DNA of 47,447 bases, from the NCBI GenBank assembly GCA_944324835.1, contig CALUXV010000009.1:1-47447 (forward strand), read 5' to 3'. Of this stretch, positions 8,601 to 16,105 are shown piece by piece (position 1 is the first letter of the stretch; every line of letters starts with the position of its first letter). The stretch comes from Candidatus Gastranaerophilales bacterium (GTDB taxonomy: Bacteria; Cyanobacteriota; Vampirovibrionia; Gastranaerophilales; Gastranaerophilaceae). The position numbers and the translations under genes were made by a program. Below the pieces are notes generated by a model. That model was not told the origin of the DNA. It ran no database searches and saw only the letters and a list, made by a program, of their open reading frames with translations.

Positions 8601-10595
8601 ATGAGTAAATATTTATTAGAAATAGGTGTAGAAGAACTACCATACAAATTTATACCATCTGCAATTAAGCAATTAAAAGAAAGTTTTGGGAATTTTTTAA
8701 AAACTAATCATATAGAATTTGGGGATATAAATGTTTTAGCAACTCCAAGAAGATTAACAGTTATAATAAATGGTTTAGCGGATGCACAACCGGATTCTGA
8801 AAAAATATTCAAGGGTCCGATTAAAAAGATTGCTTATGATGAAAATGGTAATCTTACAAAAGCAGGAGAAGGTTTTGCAAAGAAAAACGGAATTAATCCT
8901 GATGATTTGTATGTAGAAAATGATTATGTATTCGCAAAAGTATTTACAAAAGGTAAGGATACTAAATCAATCCTTACTGATAATATTTCAAACCTTATTT
9001 TAAAACTTCAAGGCTCACATTTTATGCGATGGGCTTCTCATGATGAAAAATTTTCACGTCCTATAAGATGGATTGTATCTGTTTATAACAATGAAGAATT
9101 ACCTGTTCAAATATTGGATATAAAATCTTCAAGGTTCTCAAGAGGGCATCGTTCTTATACGGAGCCTGTAGAAATCAAAAACATAGATGATTACAAAGAT
9201 GAATTAAGAAAAGCTTATGTAATTGTCGACCAGAATGAACGTCAAGCAAAAATAGTTGAACTTGCAAAAGCAGAATCAGAAAAAATAGGTGCTACAACCA
9301 GAATTTCTGATGATTTGCTGGAAGAAGTTACATATATCTGTGAATGGCCGGTTGCGGTTGTATGCAGCTTTGATGAGGAATTTTTGACTATTCCTGATGA
9401 AGTAACCATTACGGTTATGGAATCTCACCAAAGATATTTTGCATTATTTAAAGATGGGAAACTTACTAATAAGTTTATAACGATTACAAACTATATCGGG
9501 GATGATTTCTCAAATATCCAGGCCGGAAATCTCAGAGTTATCAAGGCAAGGTTAGATGATGCAGTATTCTTTGTGAAAAATGATACGAAAAAACCTCTTG
9601 AAAGCTATGTAGAAAATCTTAAAGGGATGACTTTCCAAAAAGGAATGGGTTCTGTATATGATAAAACTCAAAGAATTATCAAACTGTCAAAAATTATTGC
9701 CGGCTCATTAAGTATTGAAAATCAGGATAATATTATAAGAACGGCATATTTATGTAAAGCAGATTTAGCAACCAACCTTGTGTTTGAATTTACTGAATTG
9801 CAAGGCTATATCGGTTCTGATTATGCAAAATTAAACGGTGAGCCTCAAGGTGTTGTAGAAGGGATAAAAGAACATTATTTCCCTCTAAATGCTGATAGTG
9901 AACTTGCAAAATCAATTGAAGGTCAGGTTGTGGGTATTGCTGATAAGATAGATACAATTTGTGCAGTGTTTGCATCAGGTAAAAAACCTACCGGTTCATC
10001 CGACCCTCTGGGCGTAAGACGTGCGGCGCTCGGAATTATAAAAACAATTGTAGAAAACAAATTGAATATCAATATATCAGATTTGATTAAATCAGCAATA
10101 GAGCTTTTGCCGGTTCAGGCTGATTGCCAGAATGATATTGAAGAGTTTTTCGTTCAAAGATTAATTATTCTGCTTGGTGATGAATACAAAAAAGATGTAC
10201 TTGAAAGTTGTTTAAATAATAGTCCGCTTTCTAATCTTTCTGATTACATGGTTAGAGTCAATGTGATTTCACGTCTTGATAATCCAATGATTATAGAAAA
10301 TGCCAACAGAGTAATAAGAATTCTTAAAGATACTTCTTTTGACAAAGTTGATGAATCTTTATTTATTGATGATGCTGAAAAGAAATTGTACGAAGGTATA
10401 AAAGAAACTAATTTCTCCGGTAATTATGATGATTATCTTAAACAATTGATTGGTTTAAATACATCGATAGACAATTTCTTTGAAAAAGTTCTTGTTATGG
10501 ATAAAGACGAAAAAATTAAGAATAACAGAATCGGGCTTTTAACAGAATTAAAAAATAATTATGAAAAAATAGCTGATTTTTCAAAATTACATTAG
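8601..10595 (+). CDS. glyS: Glycyl-tRNA synthetase beta subunit
   Basis: The beta chain of the heterotetrameric (alpha2-beta2) bacterial glycyl-tRNA synthetase, 664 residues. It begins MSKYLLEIGVEELPYKFIPS, the family's N-terminal signature. It contains KGPIKKIAYDENG, the motif FMRWASHDEKFSRPIRWIVS near residue 135, and an HD-like central region with GSSDPLGVRRAALGI near residue 470. The C-terminal tRNA anticodon-binding region is present. The alpha subunit gene glyQ is not in the window; separated glyQ and glyS are normal in cyanobacteria. Its own promoter and a GAGG ribosome binding site precede it. Confidence 0.96.
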   Translation: MSKYLLEIGVEELPYKFIPSAIKQLKESFGNFLKTNHIEFGDINVLATPRRLTVIINGLADAQPDSEKIFKGPIKKIAYDENGNLTKAGEGFAKKNGINPDDLYVENDYVFAKVFTKGKDTKSILTDNISNLILKLQGSHFMRWASHDEKFSRPIRWIVSVYNNEELPVQILDIKSSRFSRGHRSYTEPVEIKNIDDYKDELRKAYVIVDQNERQAKIVELAKAESEKIGATTRISDDLLEEVTYICEWPVAVVCSFDEEFLTIPDEVTITVMESHQRYFALFKDGKLTNKFITITNYIGDDFSNIQAGNLRVIKARLDDAVFFVKNDTKKPLESYVENLKGMTFQKGMGSVYDKTQRIIKLSKIIAGSLSIENQDNIIRTAYLCKADLATNLVFEFTELQGYIGSDYAKLNGEPQGVVEGIKEHYFPLNADSELAKSIEGQVVGIADKIDTICAVFASGKKPTGSSDPLGVRRAALGIIKTIVENKLNINISDLIKSAIELLPVQADCQNDIEEFFVQRLIILLGDEYKKDVLESCLNNSPLSNLSDYMVRVNVISRLDNPMIIENANRVIRILKDTSFDKVDESLFIDDAEKKLYEGIKETNFSGNYDDYLKQLIGLNTSIDNFFEKVLVMDKDEKIKNNRIGLLTELKNNYEKIADFSKLH

Positions 10596-10929
10596 TATTT
10601 AAATTAGATAAATATAATTACTATAAATAGATTAGAAATGTTGCAAAGTAAATATTTACGATGTATAATATATTGTTGGTAATAAATATATTTACTAGTC
10701 CGTTTAAGAGTAATATTATTACTAATTTGTACATTATTAAGAAATATGAAAATAATTTCACAAGCCTAAAACTTAGTTAAATAAAGGGTTATAGTTTTTA
10801 AGTGTTATAAATACATTTATTTACTAGCAAAATTATTTTTTTTCATGCTTTTTATAAATTGCGGTAGGATATGCTTATATAAACAGAGACACATCACTGA
10901 GCAGGCAAACGCAACGAGAGGTAACTCAG
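10596..10929. other. 334-bp AT-rich intergenic region
   Basis: No gene is visible. It contains a perfect 12-bp palindrome GTAAATATTTAC near 10648-10659 and an AGTAAT-att-ATTACT inverted repeat near 10710-10725. The last 45 bases are less AT-rich and lead to a GAGAGG ribosome binding site for the next gene. TATATAA near 10877-10884 is a possible -10 element. No terminator with a T-tract was recognised after glyS. Confidence 0.4.
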
Positions 10930-11358
10930 ATGGTAGATAACAGGGCCGCTGGCTTCTACGGTATATCGGGTGCTTTAAATTTTAAAAGTGGTGATATCTC
11001 GGGAACGGCAGCAAAAACAAATGAAGAAAAAGCGGGAACTGATGCCGAATATATGCGATTAGAAAAAGAAAACGGCAATCAAAAAGATTCTGCTAAGTAT
11101 AGCGATAAGAGTGCACAATTAAATGCGGCTCTTAGTTCTCTTGCTATGCTTAATATTTCATCTATTATAAGTTCAAAACTTCCAAAGCTTAAACAATCAA
11201 CTATGCGATTTAAAGAATTGATAGATGAAACAGAAGAACGATTGGTTACTTTAAACGAAGAGCACGAAAAGAATAAAGAAAAAAAGAATCCGTTTAAAAA
11301 AGAAAATCCTTTTTCAATGCAAGATGAAGAAGATGAAGAAGAGGAAGAATATTATTAA
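10930..11358 (+). CDS. Hypothetical acidic-tailed protein
   Basis: A 142-residue protein of unrecognised family. The N-terminal third is Gly/Ser/Ala-rich (AGFYGISGALNFKSGDISGT). A middle helix (LNAALSSLAMLNISSIISSKLPKL) is amphipathic or weakly hydrophobic. The rest is predicted coiled coil ending in a run of Asp and Glu then YY. There is no signal peptide. GAGAGG lies about nine bases before the ATG. It stands alone between glyS and alr. The sequence has no catalytic motif I can name, and I assign no function. Confidence 0.7.
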   Translation: MVDNRAAGFYGISGALNFKSGDISGTAAKTNEEKAGTDAEYMRLEKENGNQKDSAKYSDKSAQLNAALSSLAMLNISSIISSKLPKLKQSTMRFKELIDETEERLVTLNEEHEKNKEKKNPFKKENPFSMQDEEDEEEEEYY

Positions 11359-11389
11359 TATATCAAAATAAGATATATGTGGTTTGTAA

Positions 11390-11426
11390 TTGCTATCAAT
11401 CTCTCTTGGGGTATAATAGATGTATG
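11390..11426 (+). promoter_or_regulatory. alr promoter, apparently leaderless
   Basis: TTGCTA (11390-11395), 16 bp spacer and TATAAT (11412-11417) form a good housekeeping promoter. The hexamer ends six bases before ATG at 11424, so the expected transcription start coincides with the start codon. There is no ribosome binding site. This supports ATG 11424 as the true start and argues against an upstream GTG at 11379, which would lie inside the promoter. Confidence 0.6.
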
Positions 11427-12560
11427 AAAAATACAAGACAAACACAGATTAATATTCATAGAGATGCTTGGGTAGAAATAAATTTAGATGCGCTTGCGAA
11501 TAATGTGGCAGAATTTCGCAAAAATATATCAAATGATATTAAAATACTTGGGATAGTAAAGGCTGATGCTTATGGTCATGGGGCTGCAATGGTTGCTCCG
11601 ATTATGCTGGCATCCGGTATTGATATGTTGGGTGTGGCTTCTATTGATGAAGGACTTGACCTGAGGGCTGAAAAAATTGATTGCGATATCCTTGTTGTAG
11701 GAGCTGTACCGGTATGGTCCTTTGATGTGGCTGCAAAAAATAATATCTCAATTGCAATATTTACAGAAGAACATATTGATGCCTGCAAAAAGGTTTATGA
11801 AAGATTTCATATAAAACCAAAAGTTCACATATCGCTTGATACCGGCATGAATAGAATAGGACTACAACCTGATAAGGCGGTTGAATTTATACAAAAAGTT
11901 CAAAAAACTGATTTTATTGATTTACAAGGGATTTTTACCCATCTTGCTAATGCAGAAAAAGATGATAAAACACAAGAACAATTTAAACGATGGAATCAGG
12001 TAATATCCAAAGTTGATACAAACGGCTTAATGATTCATATTCTAAATACTGCTGGAAGTATGATTTATAATCCTAAAGATTTAAATTCAAATATGGTTAG
12101 GATAGGTATTTCTTTATACGGAATGTATCCTGATTTGCCTGAACAGCTTAAATTTTATCCTAAGCTAAAACCGGTGATGGAGTTAAAAGGAAGAATTACC
12201 AATATTCATCAAATGCCGGTAAACGATGGTGTAAGTTATGGACATACCTATATTGCCGATAAATTAACAAAAGTGGCTACTGTTCCTATTGGTTATGCAG
12301 ATGGCGTGCCAAGAGCTTTATCTAACAAAATTCAGGCAATTCTTAATGGGGAAAAAATTAGACAAATCGGGAATATCACAATGGATCAGATGATGTTTGA
12401 TATTACAGGGGTTGATGCGAAACTTGGGGATATTATTACTTTACTGCATCATAGTGATTCAGATTTGTCACTTGATAATTGGGCAAAAATTATTGGAACA
12501 ATTAATTATGAACTTCCTTGCAGGCTGAAAGTAAGACTTCCAAGAGTCTATACGAGGTAG
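11424..12560 (+). CDS. alr: Alanine racemase
   Basis: A PLP-dependent fold-type III racemase that makes D-alanine for peptidoglycan, 378 residues from the chosen start. The N-terminal motif WVEINLDALANNV precedes the PLP lysine K46 in GIVKADAYGHGA. The mid-domain has HISLDTGMNRIG and GIFTHLANAE. The C-terminal beta domain contains the catalytic tyrosine region GVSYGHTY, VATVPIGYADGV and MDQMMFDITG. The longer frame from GTG 11379 adds 15 residues that do not resemble the family and overlap the promoter. It stops four bases before the left repeat of the 12565-13068 element. Confidence 0.95.
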   Translation: MKNTRQTQINIHRDAWVEINLDALANNVAEFRKNISNDIKILGIVKADAYGHGAAMVAPIMLASGIDMLGVASIDEGLDLRAEKIDCDILVVGAVPVWSFDVAAKNNISIAIFTEEHIDACKKVYERFHIKPKVHISLDTGMNRIGLQPDKAVEFIQKVQKTDFIDLQGIFTHLANAEKDDKTQEQFKRWNQVISKVDTNGLMIHILNTAGSMIYNPKDLNSNMVRIGISLYGMYPDLPEQLKFYPKLKPVMELKGRITNIHQMPVNDGVSYGHTYIADKLTKVATVPIGYADGVPRALSNKIQAILNGEKIRQIGNITMDQMMFDITGVDAKLGDIITLLHHSDSDLSLDNWAKIIGTINYELPCRLKVRLPRVYTR

Positions 12561-12760
12561 GTTCATAACACAATTAGTATTATGTTATGTAAAAATTTAA
12601 TATGATTCATAATTAATTTTTATATAATGAGATTTTATTAAATTATATTGGGGACTATGCATTTCCAACAACTGCAATCACACATCAAATAATTTCTCTT
12701 TTTAGCCTTCAATATGTAATATCAAATAAAAGCGGGGTTTATGCACCCCTGCACCCCGCA

Positions 12761-12792
12761 CCTGCATTTCTTTGACCGCAAAGAAACGCAGG
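12761..12792. repeat. 14-bp hairpin with ACCG loop
   Basis: CCTGCATTTCTTTG (12761-12774), loop ACCG, and CAAAGAAACGCAGG (12779-12792) pair with a single mismatch. Directly before it is a second stem, GCGGGGT with ACCCCGC (12732-12759). Both are part of the 504-bp element and are more GC-rich than the surroundings. Confidence 0.7.
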
Positions 12793-13008
12793 ACAAAGAA
12801 ACTCTCGACTTGAATTCCGTTCGCTAATCAGTACTAATTTCAACCCCAGAAATGTGAACTCGCTACGCTCAGACAGCACATTTCTTGTCATTGTTTCAAT
12901 AAGTACTGATTGCTCACTCCATAAAAGTCGAAAGGGTAATGTTGTTTCACTAACATTGATGGCTTACTCCGTGAAGAGTACGAAGAGCAAGGACTATATA
13001 ATTTTAAC

Positions 13009-13041
13009 GTCACTTCACTCCTCACAATTCACGAATCACTT
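13009..13041. repeat. CAC-type heptamer repeat inside the element
   Basis: Successive units CACTCCT, CACAATT, CACGAAT and CACTTAA repeat with a period of seven bases. They are related to the TCAC/GTGA heptamers at 4436-4501, 5689-5720 and 45383-45432. This copy lies inside the right end of the 504-bp palindromic element. Confidence 0.5.
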
Positions 13042-13083
13042 AATATAACATAATACTAATTGTGTTATATTTTTCCCCTTTAT

Positions 13084-13102
13084 GTGGCATAATTAATGTA
13101 TG
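13084..13102 (+). promoter_or_regulatory. Putative leaderless promoter of bioG-like gene
   Basis: TGTGGCATAAT places a -10-like hexamer CATAAT at 13088-13093, six bases before the ATG at 13100. No ribosome binding site intervenes. The arrangement (hexamer, six bases ending in ATGT or GT, ATG) is nearly the same as at alr. The right terminal repeat of the neighbouring element ends 19 bases upstream of the hexamer, so the element may supply upstream promoter sequence. Confidence 0.45.
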
Positions 13103-13744
13103 GAATTGAAATTTATTGAAGATAAATCTGATAAATTAATCGTTTTTCTTACCGGCTGGGGATGTGATGACAGGCAGTTTATTCCGCTTACAACAAGCGG
13201 ATATAATATCCTTATTGCCTATGATTACTCTACTCTTGATTTTGATTTTGATTTCTCTAAATATAATGAAATTTATCTTATAACTTTTTCTGCAGGAGTT
13301 TATGTTGCAGGGCTTTTAAAAGATAAACTTCCGAATTTTAAGAAAAAAATTGCAATTAACGGTAATCCATACGCTCACGATACTTACTGGGGATTGTCAG
13401 ATGAAGTTACAGAACAGTTTAAATCAGTATCAAAAGATAATGTTTTTGAATTTAGAAGAAAATATCTTGTCTATTCCGATAAAGAACTTGAACTTTTAAA
13501 CAAATACCAGCCGCATCGTTCATTAGAAAGCTGTGTTAATGAATTATATGCACTTCAATCATATTTTTCTCCGAATTATACGCCGATGAGTTATGACCTT
13601 GCTGTATTGTCTGACAATGATAAAATTTTTAGGTTAGACAGACAAAAAGAATATTTCAAAAACATTAAAACTAAGATGATTCCTAATGCAGGGCATTTTC
13701 TGTTTTATAAATTTAATTCGTTTGAAGATTTACTTTTTGAATAA
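13100..13744 (+). CDS. bioG: BioG/DUF452-like alpha/beta hydrolase (possible pimeloyl-ACP methyl ester esterase)
   Basis: A 214-residue alpha/beta hydrolase. It shows the BioG/DUF452 pattern: FLTGWGCDDRQF near residues 16-27 (oxyanion region), the nucleophile serine S64 in LITFSAGVYVAG, and the C-terminal histidine in NAGHFLFYKF. Characterised BioG proteins release pimeloyl-ACP from its methyl ester, ending the BioC-dependent pathway to biotin. No other bio gene is adjacent, so the biotin role is inferred only from family likeness. The last 15 bp overlap the convergent gene on the other strand. Confidence 0.75.
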   Translation: MELKFIEDKSDKLIVFLTGWGCDDRQFIPLTTSGYNILIAYDYSTLDFDFDFSKYNEIYLITFSAGVYVAGLLKDKLPNFKKKIAINGNPYAHDTYWGLSDEVTEQFKSVSKDNVFEFRRKYLVYSDKELELLNKYQPHRSLESCVNELYALQSYFSPNYTPMSYDLAVLSDNDKIFRLDRQKEYFKNIKTKMIPNAGHFLFYKFNSFEDLLFE

Positions 13745-13993
13745 TTTTTTAATTCCTACTGCAGCTAAGACTGTTGCAGTAATTGCCCCTATTGCTTTTA
13801 TTCCAATAGGTGTTTTATGTTTATCTTTTTTTTGATATTTTTTGTTTTCTAATTCTATAGCATATTGCGCTTCCCTGCGTATTTGTTTTAGCCGCATATA
13901 ATTTTGTGTTGAATTATCTTGAACTTGCAGTGCTCCGGGAATTGATACTCCGGTTACACAAGGAGGCGGGAGTTGCATATTTAATCCGGTCAT
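13730..13993 (-). CDS. Small protein with C-terminal hydrophobic anchor, unknown
   Basis: An 87-residue protein without a signal peptide. The N-terminus MTGLNMQLPPPCVTGVSIPG is proline-rich. The middle is a charged helix (RLKQIRREAQYAIELENKKY). The C-terminus has one hydrophobic helix IGIKAIGAITATVLAAVGIK followed by KLFKK, consistent with a tail anchor. No family is recognised. It starts 9 bp after the stop of the GNAT-like gene, so the two probably form an operon. Its stop codon is embedded in the end of the convergent bioG-like gene, with 15 bp coding on both strands. Confidence 0.65.
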   Translation of the reverse strand: MTGLNMQLPPPCVTGVSIPGALQVQDNSTQNYMRLKQIRREAQYAIELENKKYQKKDKHKTPIGIKAIGAITATVLAAVGIKKLFKK

Positions 13994-14002
13994 ATATTTC
14001 CT

Positions 14003-14641
14003 TTACAATAGCATTCTGTACATCATTAACTTTTGGATATTTTCTTTTGGCAAATACATCAAACCGGTTTCCTTAGGTGCTAAAATGCTTTTGTTACTTC
14101 GTATCCAATTATTGAGTGTTGCATTTTTTGTTGTATCTGCGAATCTGAAACCAAGTTTATAGAAAAAACCTGCGGCGGATGTTTGTCCGTCAATTATCTT
14201 AACTTCTACGATTATTCTACCTTCTGTGTCTTTATCTGCTAAAGATTTTTCTAATAATGATTTTATAGCTTTTGTTCCTTCTCCTTTATTACGTATTGGA
14301 GAGGATATCGAATCTATTTGATAACAACTTTTAACATAATAATCGTGTGATTCATCAGGGAGTTTGAATGAAACCAGTTTATACTTGGATGTTAATTTTA
14401 TTAGGTTGTCAATATTTGTTTTTGGAACTTGTATATCTGAAATATAATATTCCGGGATGTCTCCTCTTATTCTGTATTTTTCATGTTTTCGTATTTTATG
14501 GTACTTAATTAAACTTTTTGGGATTTCTGCCACCTTTTCTTCTTTTTCTTGATGGACAGGCCCCTTAACAGGAACAGCACCGCTTACTTGCGATTGCATC
14601 CCTGAACCTATTGTTAAGATTTCTCCGGATGAAAGTACCAT
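14003..14641 (-). CDS. Putative GNAT-like acetyltransferase, lineage-specific
   Basis: A 212-residue protein. The first 60 residues are disordered-looking and Lys/Glu-rich. The C-terminal part resembles the GNAT fold: a possible acetyl-CoA loop in NKGEGTKAIKSLLEKSL near residues 118-134, a beta strand GRIIVEVKII, then AAGFFYKLGFRFAD, the motif typical of GNAT strand 5/helix 4. A closing GLMYLP strand follows. The substrate is unknown. AGAGG precedes the ATG by about six bases. It is divergent from prfA and probably co-transcribed with the small anchored protein downstream. Confidence 0.6.
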   Translation of the reverse strand: MVLSSGEILTIGSGMQSQVSGAVPVKGPVHQEKEEKVAEIPKSLIKYHKIRKHEKYRIRGDIPEYYISDIQVPKTNIDNLIKLTSKYKLVSFKLPDESHDYYVKSCYQIDSISSPIRNKGEGTKAIKSLLEKSLADKDTEGRIIVEVKIIDGQTSAAGFFYKLGFRFADTTKNATLNNWIRSNKSILAPKETGLMYLPKENIQKLMMYRMLL

Positions 14642-14723
14642 TTCAACCTCTATTTCCCAGTAACTTACATATATATAAAGTATTTTTTGTTAACTTTTTT
14701 GACTAATTGTGAAGTTTTGTAAC

Positions 14724-14751
14724 TTTACGCTTCCTCTGTTTCTGCTATAAT
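14724..14751 (+). promoter_or_regulatory. prfA promoter
   Basis: TTTACG (14724-14729), a 16-bp spacer and TATAAT (14746-14751) with an extended TGC before the -10. Transcription would start around 14758, giving a short leader with AGAGG about ten bases before the ATG at 14772. This is a normal leadered promoter for the prfA-ylxR-infB operon. Confidence 0.65.
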
Positions 14752-14771
14752 CTAGTCAGAGGTAAAAATTT

Positions 14772-15857
14772 ATGAAAGATATGTTAGATAAAATTCTCCA
14801 AATAGAGAAAAATTATAAAGAACTTGGTGAAAAGTTATCTGATCCTGCAATTATCCAGGACTACAACAAGTTTAGAGACCTTTCAAAGCAAAGAAAAGCT
14901 ATGGAAGAAACGGTAGAACTCTACTATAAATGGAAGGATGCAACTGAAGCTATAGCAGATGCCAAAGAAATGATACATTCAGAATCTGATCCTGAAATGA
15001 AAGAGTTTTTAAAAACTGAAATGGAAGAAAATGAGGCTAAAATTGCTAAATATGAAGAAGATATGAGAATACTTCTTCTCCCTCGAGATCCTATGGATGA
15101 CAAGGATATTATGTTAGAAATCAGAGGCGGTGCAGGCGGCGATGAGGCAAATATTTTTGCCGGCGATTTAATGAGAATGTATATAAGATATGCTGATAAA
15201 AAAGGATGGCAAACTCAAATTCTTTCTAAAACAGATTGTGAAGCCGGCGGTGTGTCCGAAGTAATTATTTCAATGAAAGGTGACAGTATTTATTCACGTT
15301 TGAAGTATGAATCCGGAGTTCACCGTGTGCAAAGAGTTCCGCAAACAGAATCACAAGGGAGAGTTCATACATCAACTGCGACAGTTGCTGTAATGCCTCA
15401 AATAGATGATGTAGAAGTAGAACTTAATATGAATGATGTCGAAATTACAACAGCACGTTCAGGCGGTGCCGGCGGGCAAAATGTAAACAAAGTTGAAACA
15501 GCGGCAAGAGTTTTTCATAAACCTACAGGTATTATGATTTTCTGTACGGAAGAACGTTCGCAGCTTCAGAATAAAGAGCGGGCTTTAGAAATTTTAAAAG
15601 CAAAACTTTATGATATGGAACTGCAAAAACAAAATAAAGAAATTACCGATTTAAGGCGTTCTCAAGTTGGTACCGGTGATAGAAGTGAACGTATTAGAAC
15701 GTACAATTTCCCTCAAGGAAGACTTACAGATCATAGAATTAACCATAACTTAAATGTTTGGACTGTAATTGACGGGGAATTAGATGAGTTGATTGATTTG
15801 TTAACTGAATACGATCAGAAACTAAAACTTGAAAAACTTGCAGAAACGACAAATTAA
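14772..15857 (+). CDS. prfA: Peptide chain release factor 1
   Basis: RF1 recognises UAA and UAG and triggers hydrolysis of peptidyl-tRNA. The 361-residue protein has the GGQ loop in [16 protein letters not shown] near residue 230. The stop-codon recognition region is [19 protein letters not shown], in which the usual PAT tripeptide of RF1 reads PQT (the general motif is PxT). RF1 rather than RF2 is indicated by PxT instead of SPF and by the [20 protein letters not shown] region. It heads an operon with ylxR (8 bp later) and infB, a place often held by nusA in other bacteria. Confidence 0.95.
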   Translation: MKDMLDKILQIEKNYKELGEKLSDPAIIQDYNKFRDLSKQRKAMEETVELYYKWKDATEAIADAKEMIHSESDPEMKEFLKTEMEENEAKIAKYEEDMRILLLPRDPMDDKDIMLEIRGGAGGDEANIFAGDLMRMYIRYADKKGWQTQILSKTDCEAGGVSEVIISMKGDSIYSRLKYESGVHRVQRVPQTESQGRVHTSTATVAVMPQIDDVEVELNMNDVEITTARSGGAGGQNVNKVETAARVFHKPTGIMIFCTEERSQLQNKERALEILKAKLYDMELQKQNKEITDLRRSQVGTGDRSERIRTYNFPQGRLTDHRINHNLNVWTVIDGELDELIDLLTEYDQKLKLEKLAETTN

Positions 15858-15865
15858 AGGAATTG

Positions 15866-16105
15866 ATGAAATATAGAAAGTGTGTGGGTTGTGGCGAGAT
15901 TAAAGACGCAGCCCAGATGATTAAATTAACAAAAAATTATCTTACTGGAAAGGTTGAAATTAATCCAAATTCAAAAATATTTGGTAGATCAGCATATCTT
16001 TGTTATAATAATCAATGTATAGAGCGTGCTCTAAAAAAAAATAAATTAAACAGGGCTTTAAAAACCTCAGAAGATCTGAAAGGAATTTTAAATGGACAAT
16101 ATTAG
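15866..16105 (+). CDS. ylxR: YlxR-family RNA-binding protein (RnpM-like)
   Basis: A small basic protein of 79-80 residues. It carries the YlxR signature: RKCVGCGEIKDAAQMIKL at the N-terminus, GRSAYLCYNNQCIERALKKN in the middle and a basic end. Members are found beside infB; in some Firmicutes the homologue RnpM modulates RNase P. I chose ATG 15866, with AAAGGA five bases upstream, over the TTG at 15863. Its end overlaps the infB start by 14 bp, so translation is coupled. Confidence 0.9.
   Translation: MKYRKCVGCGEIKDAAQMIKLTKNYLTGKVEINPNSKIFGRSAYLCYNNQCIERALKKNKLNRALKTSEDLKGILNGQY

Larger units (their letters stand above)
12565..13068. mobile_element. 504-bp non-coding palindromic element with 24-bp terminal inverted repeats
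   Basis: Bases 12565-12588 and 13045-13068 are perfect inverted repeats of each other (outer ends ATAACACAATT and AATTGTGTTAT). Between them are several nested hairpins: GCGGGGT/ACCCCGC (12732-12759), a 14-bp stem with one mismatch and tetraloop ACCG (12761-12792), TCGACTT/AAGTCGA and AATCAGTACT/AGTACTGATT, and AGAAATGTG/CACATTTCT inside those. No convincing gene is inside; a 64-residue frame at 12854-13048 looks accidental. The structure resembles a MITE or other non-autonomous repeat. A TA target duplication would be compatible with the ends but cannot be proven, because TA is self-complementary. Its ends coincide almost exactly with the alr stop and the bioG-like promoter. Confidence 0.6.

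Noticed and set aside
11379-11423. GTG start for alr giving 15 extra residues
   Set aside because: The extra residues (VCNCYQSLLGYNRC) are unlike the family and overlap a good promoter directly before ATG 11424.
12854-13048. 64-residue open frame inside the 504-bp element
   Set aside because: Low-complexity Ser/Lys composition, no ribosome binding site, and it runs through repeat hairpins and the heptamer array. It looks accidental.
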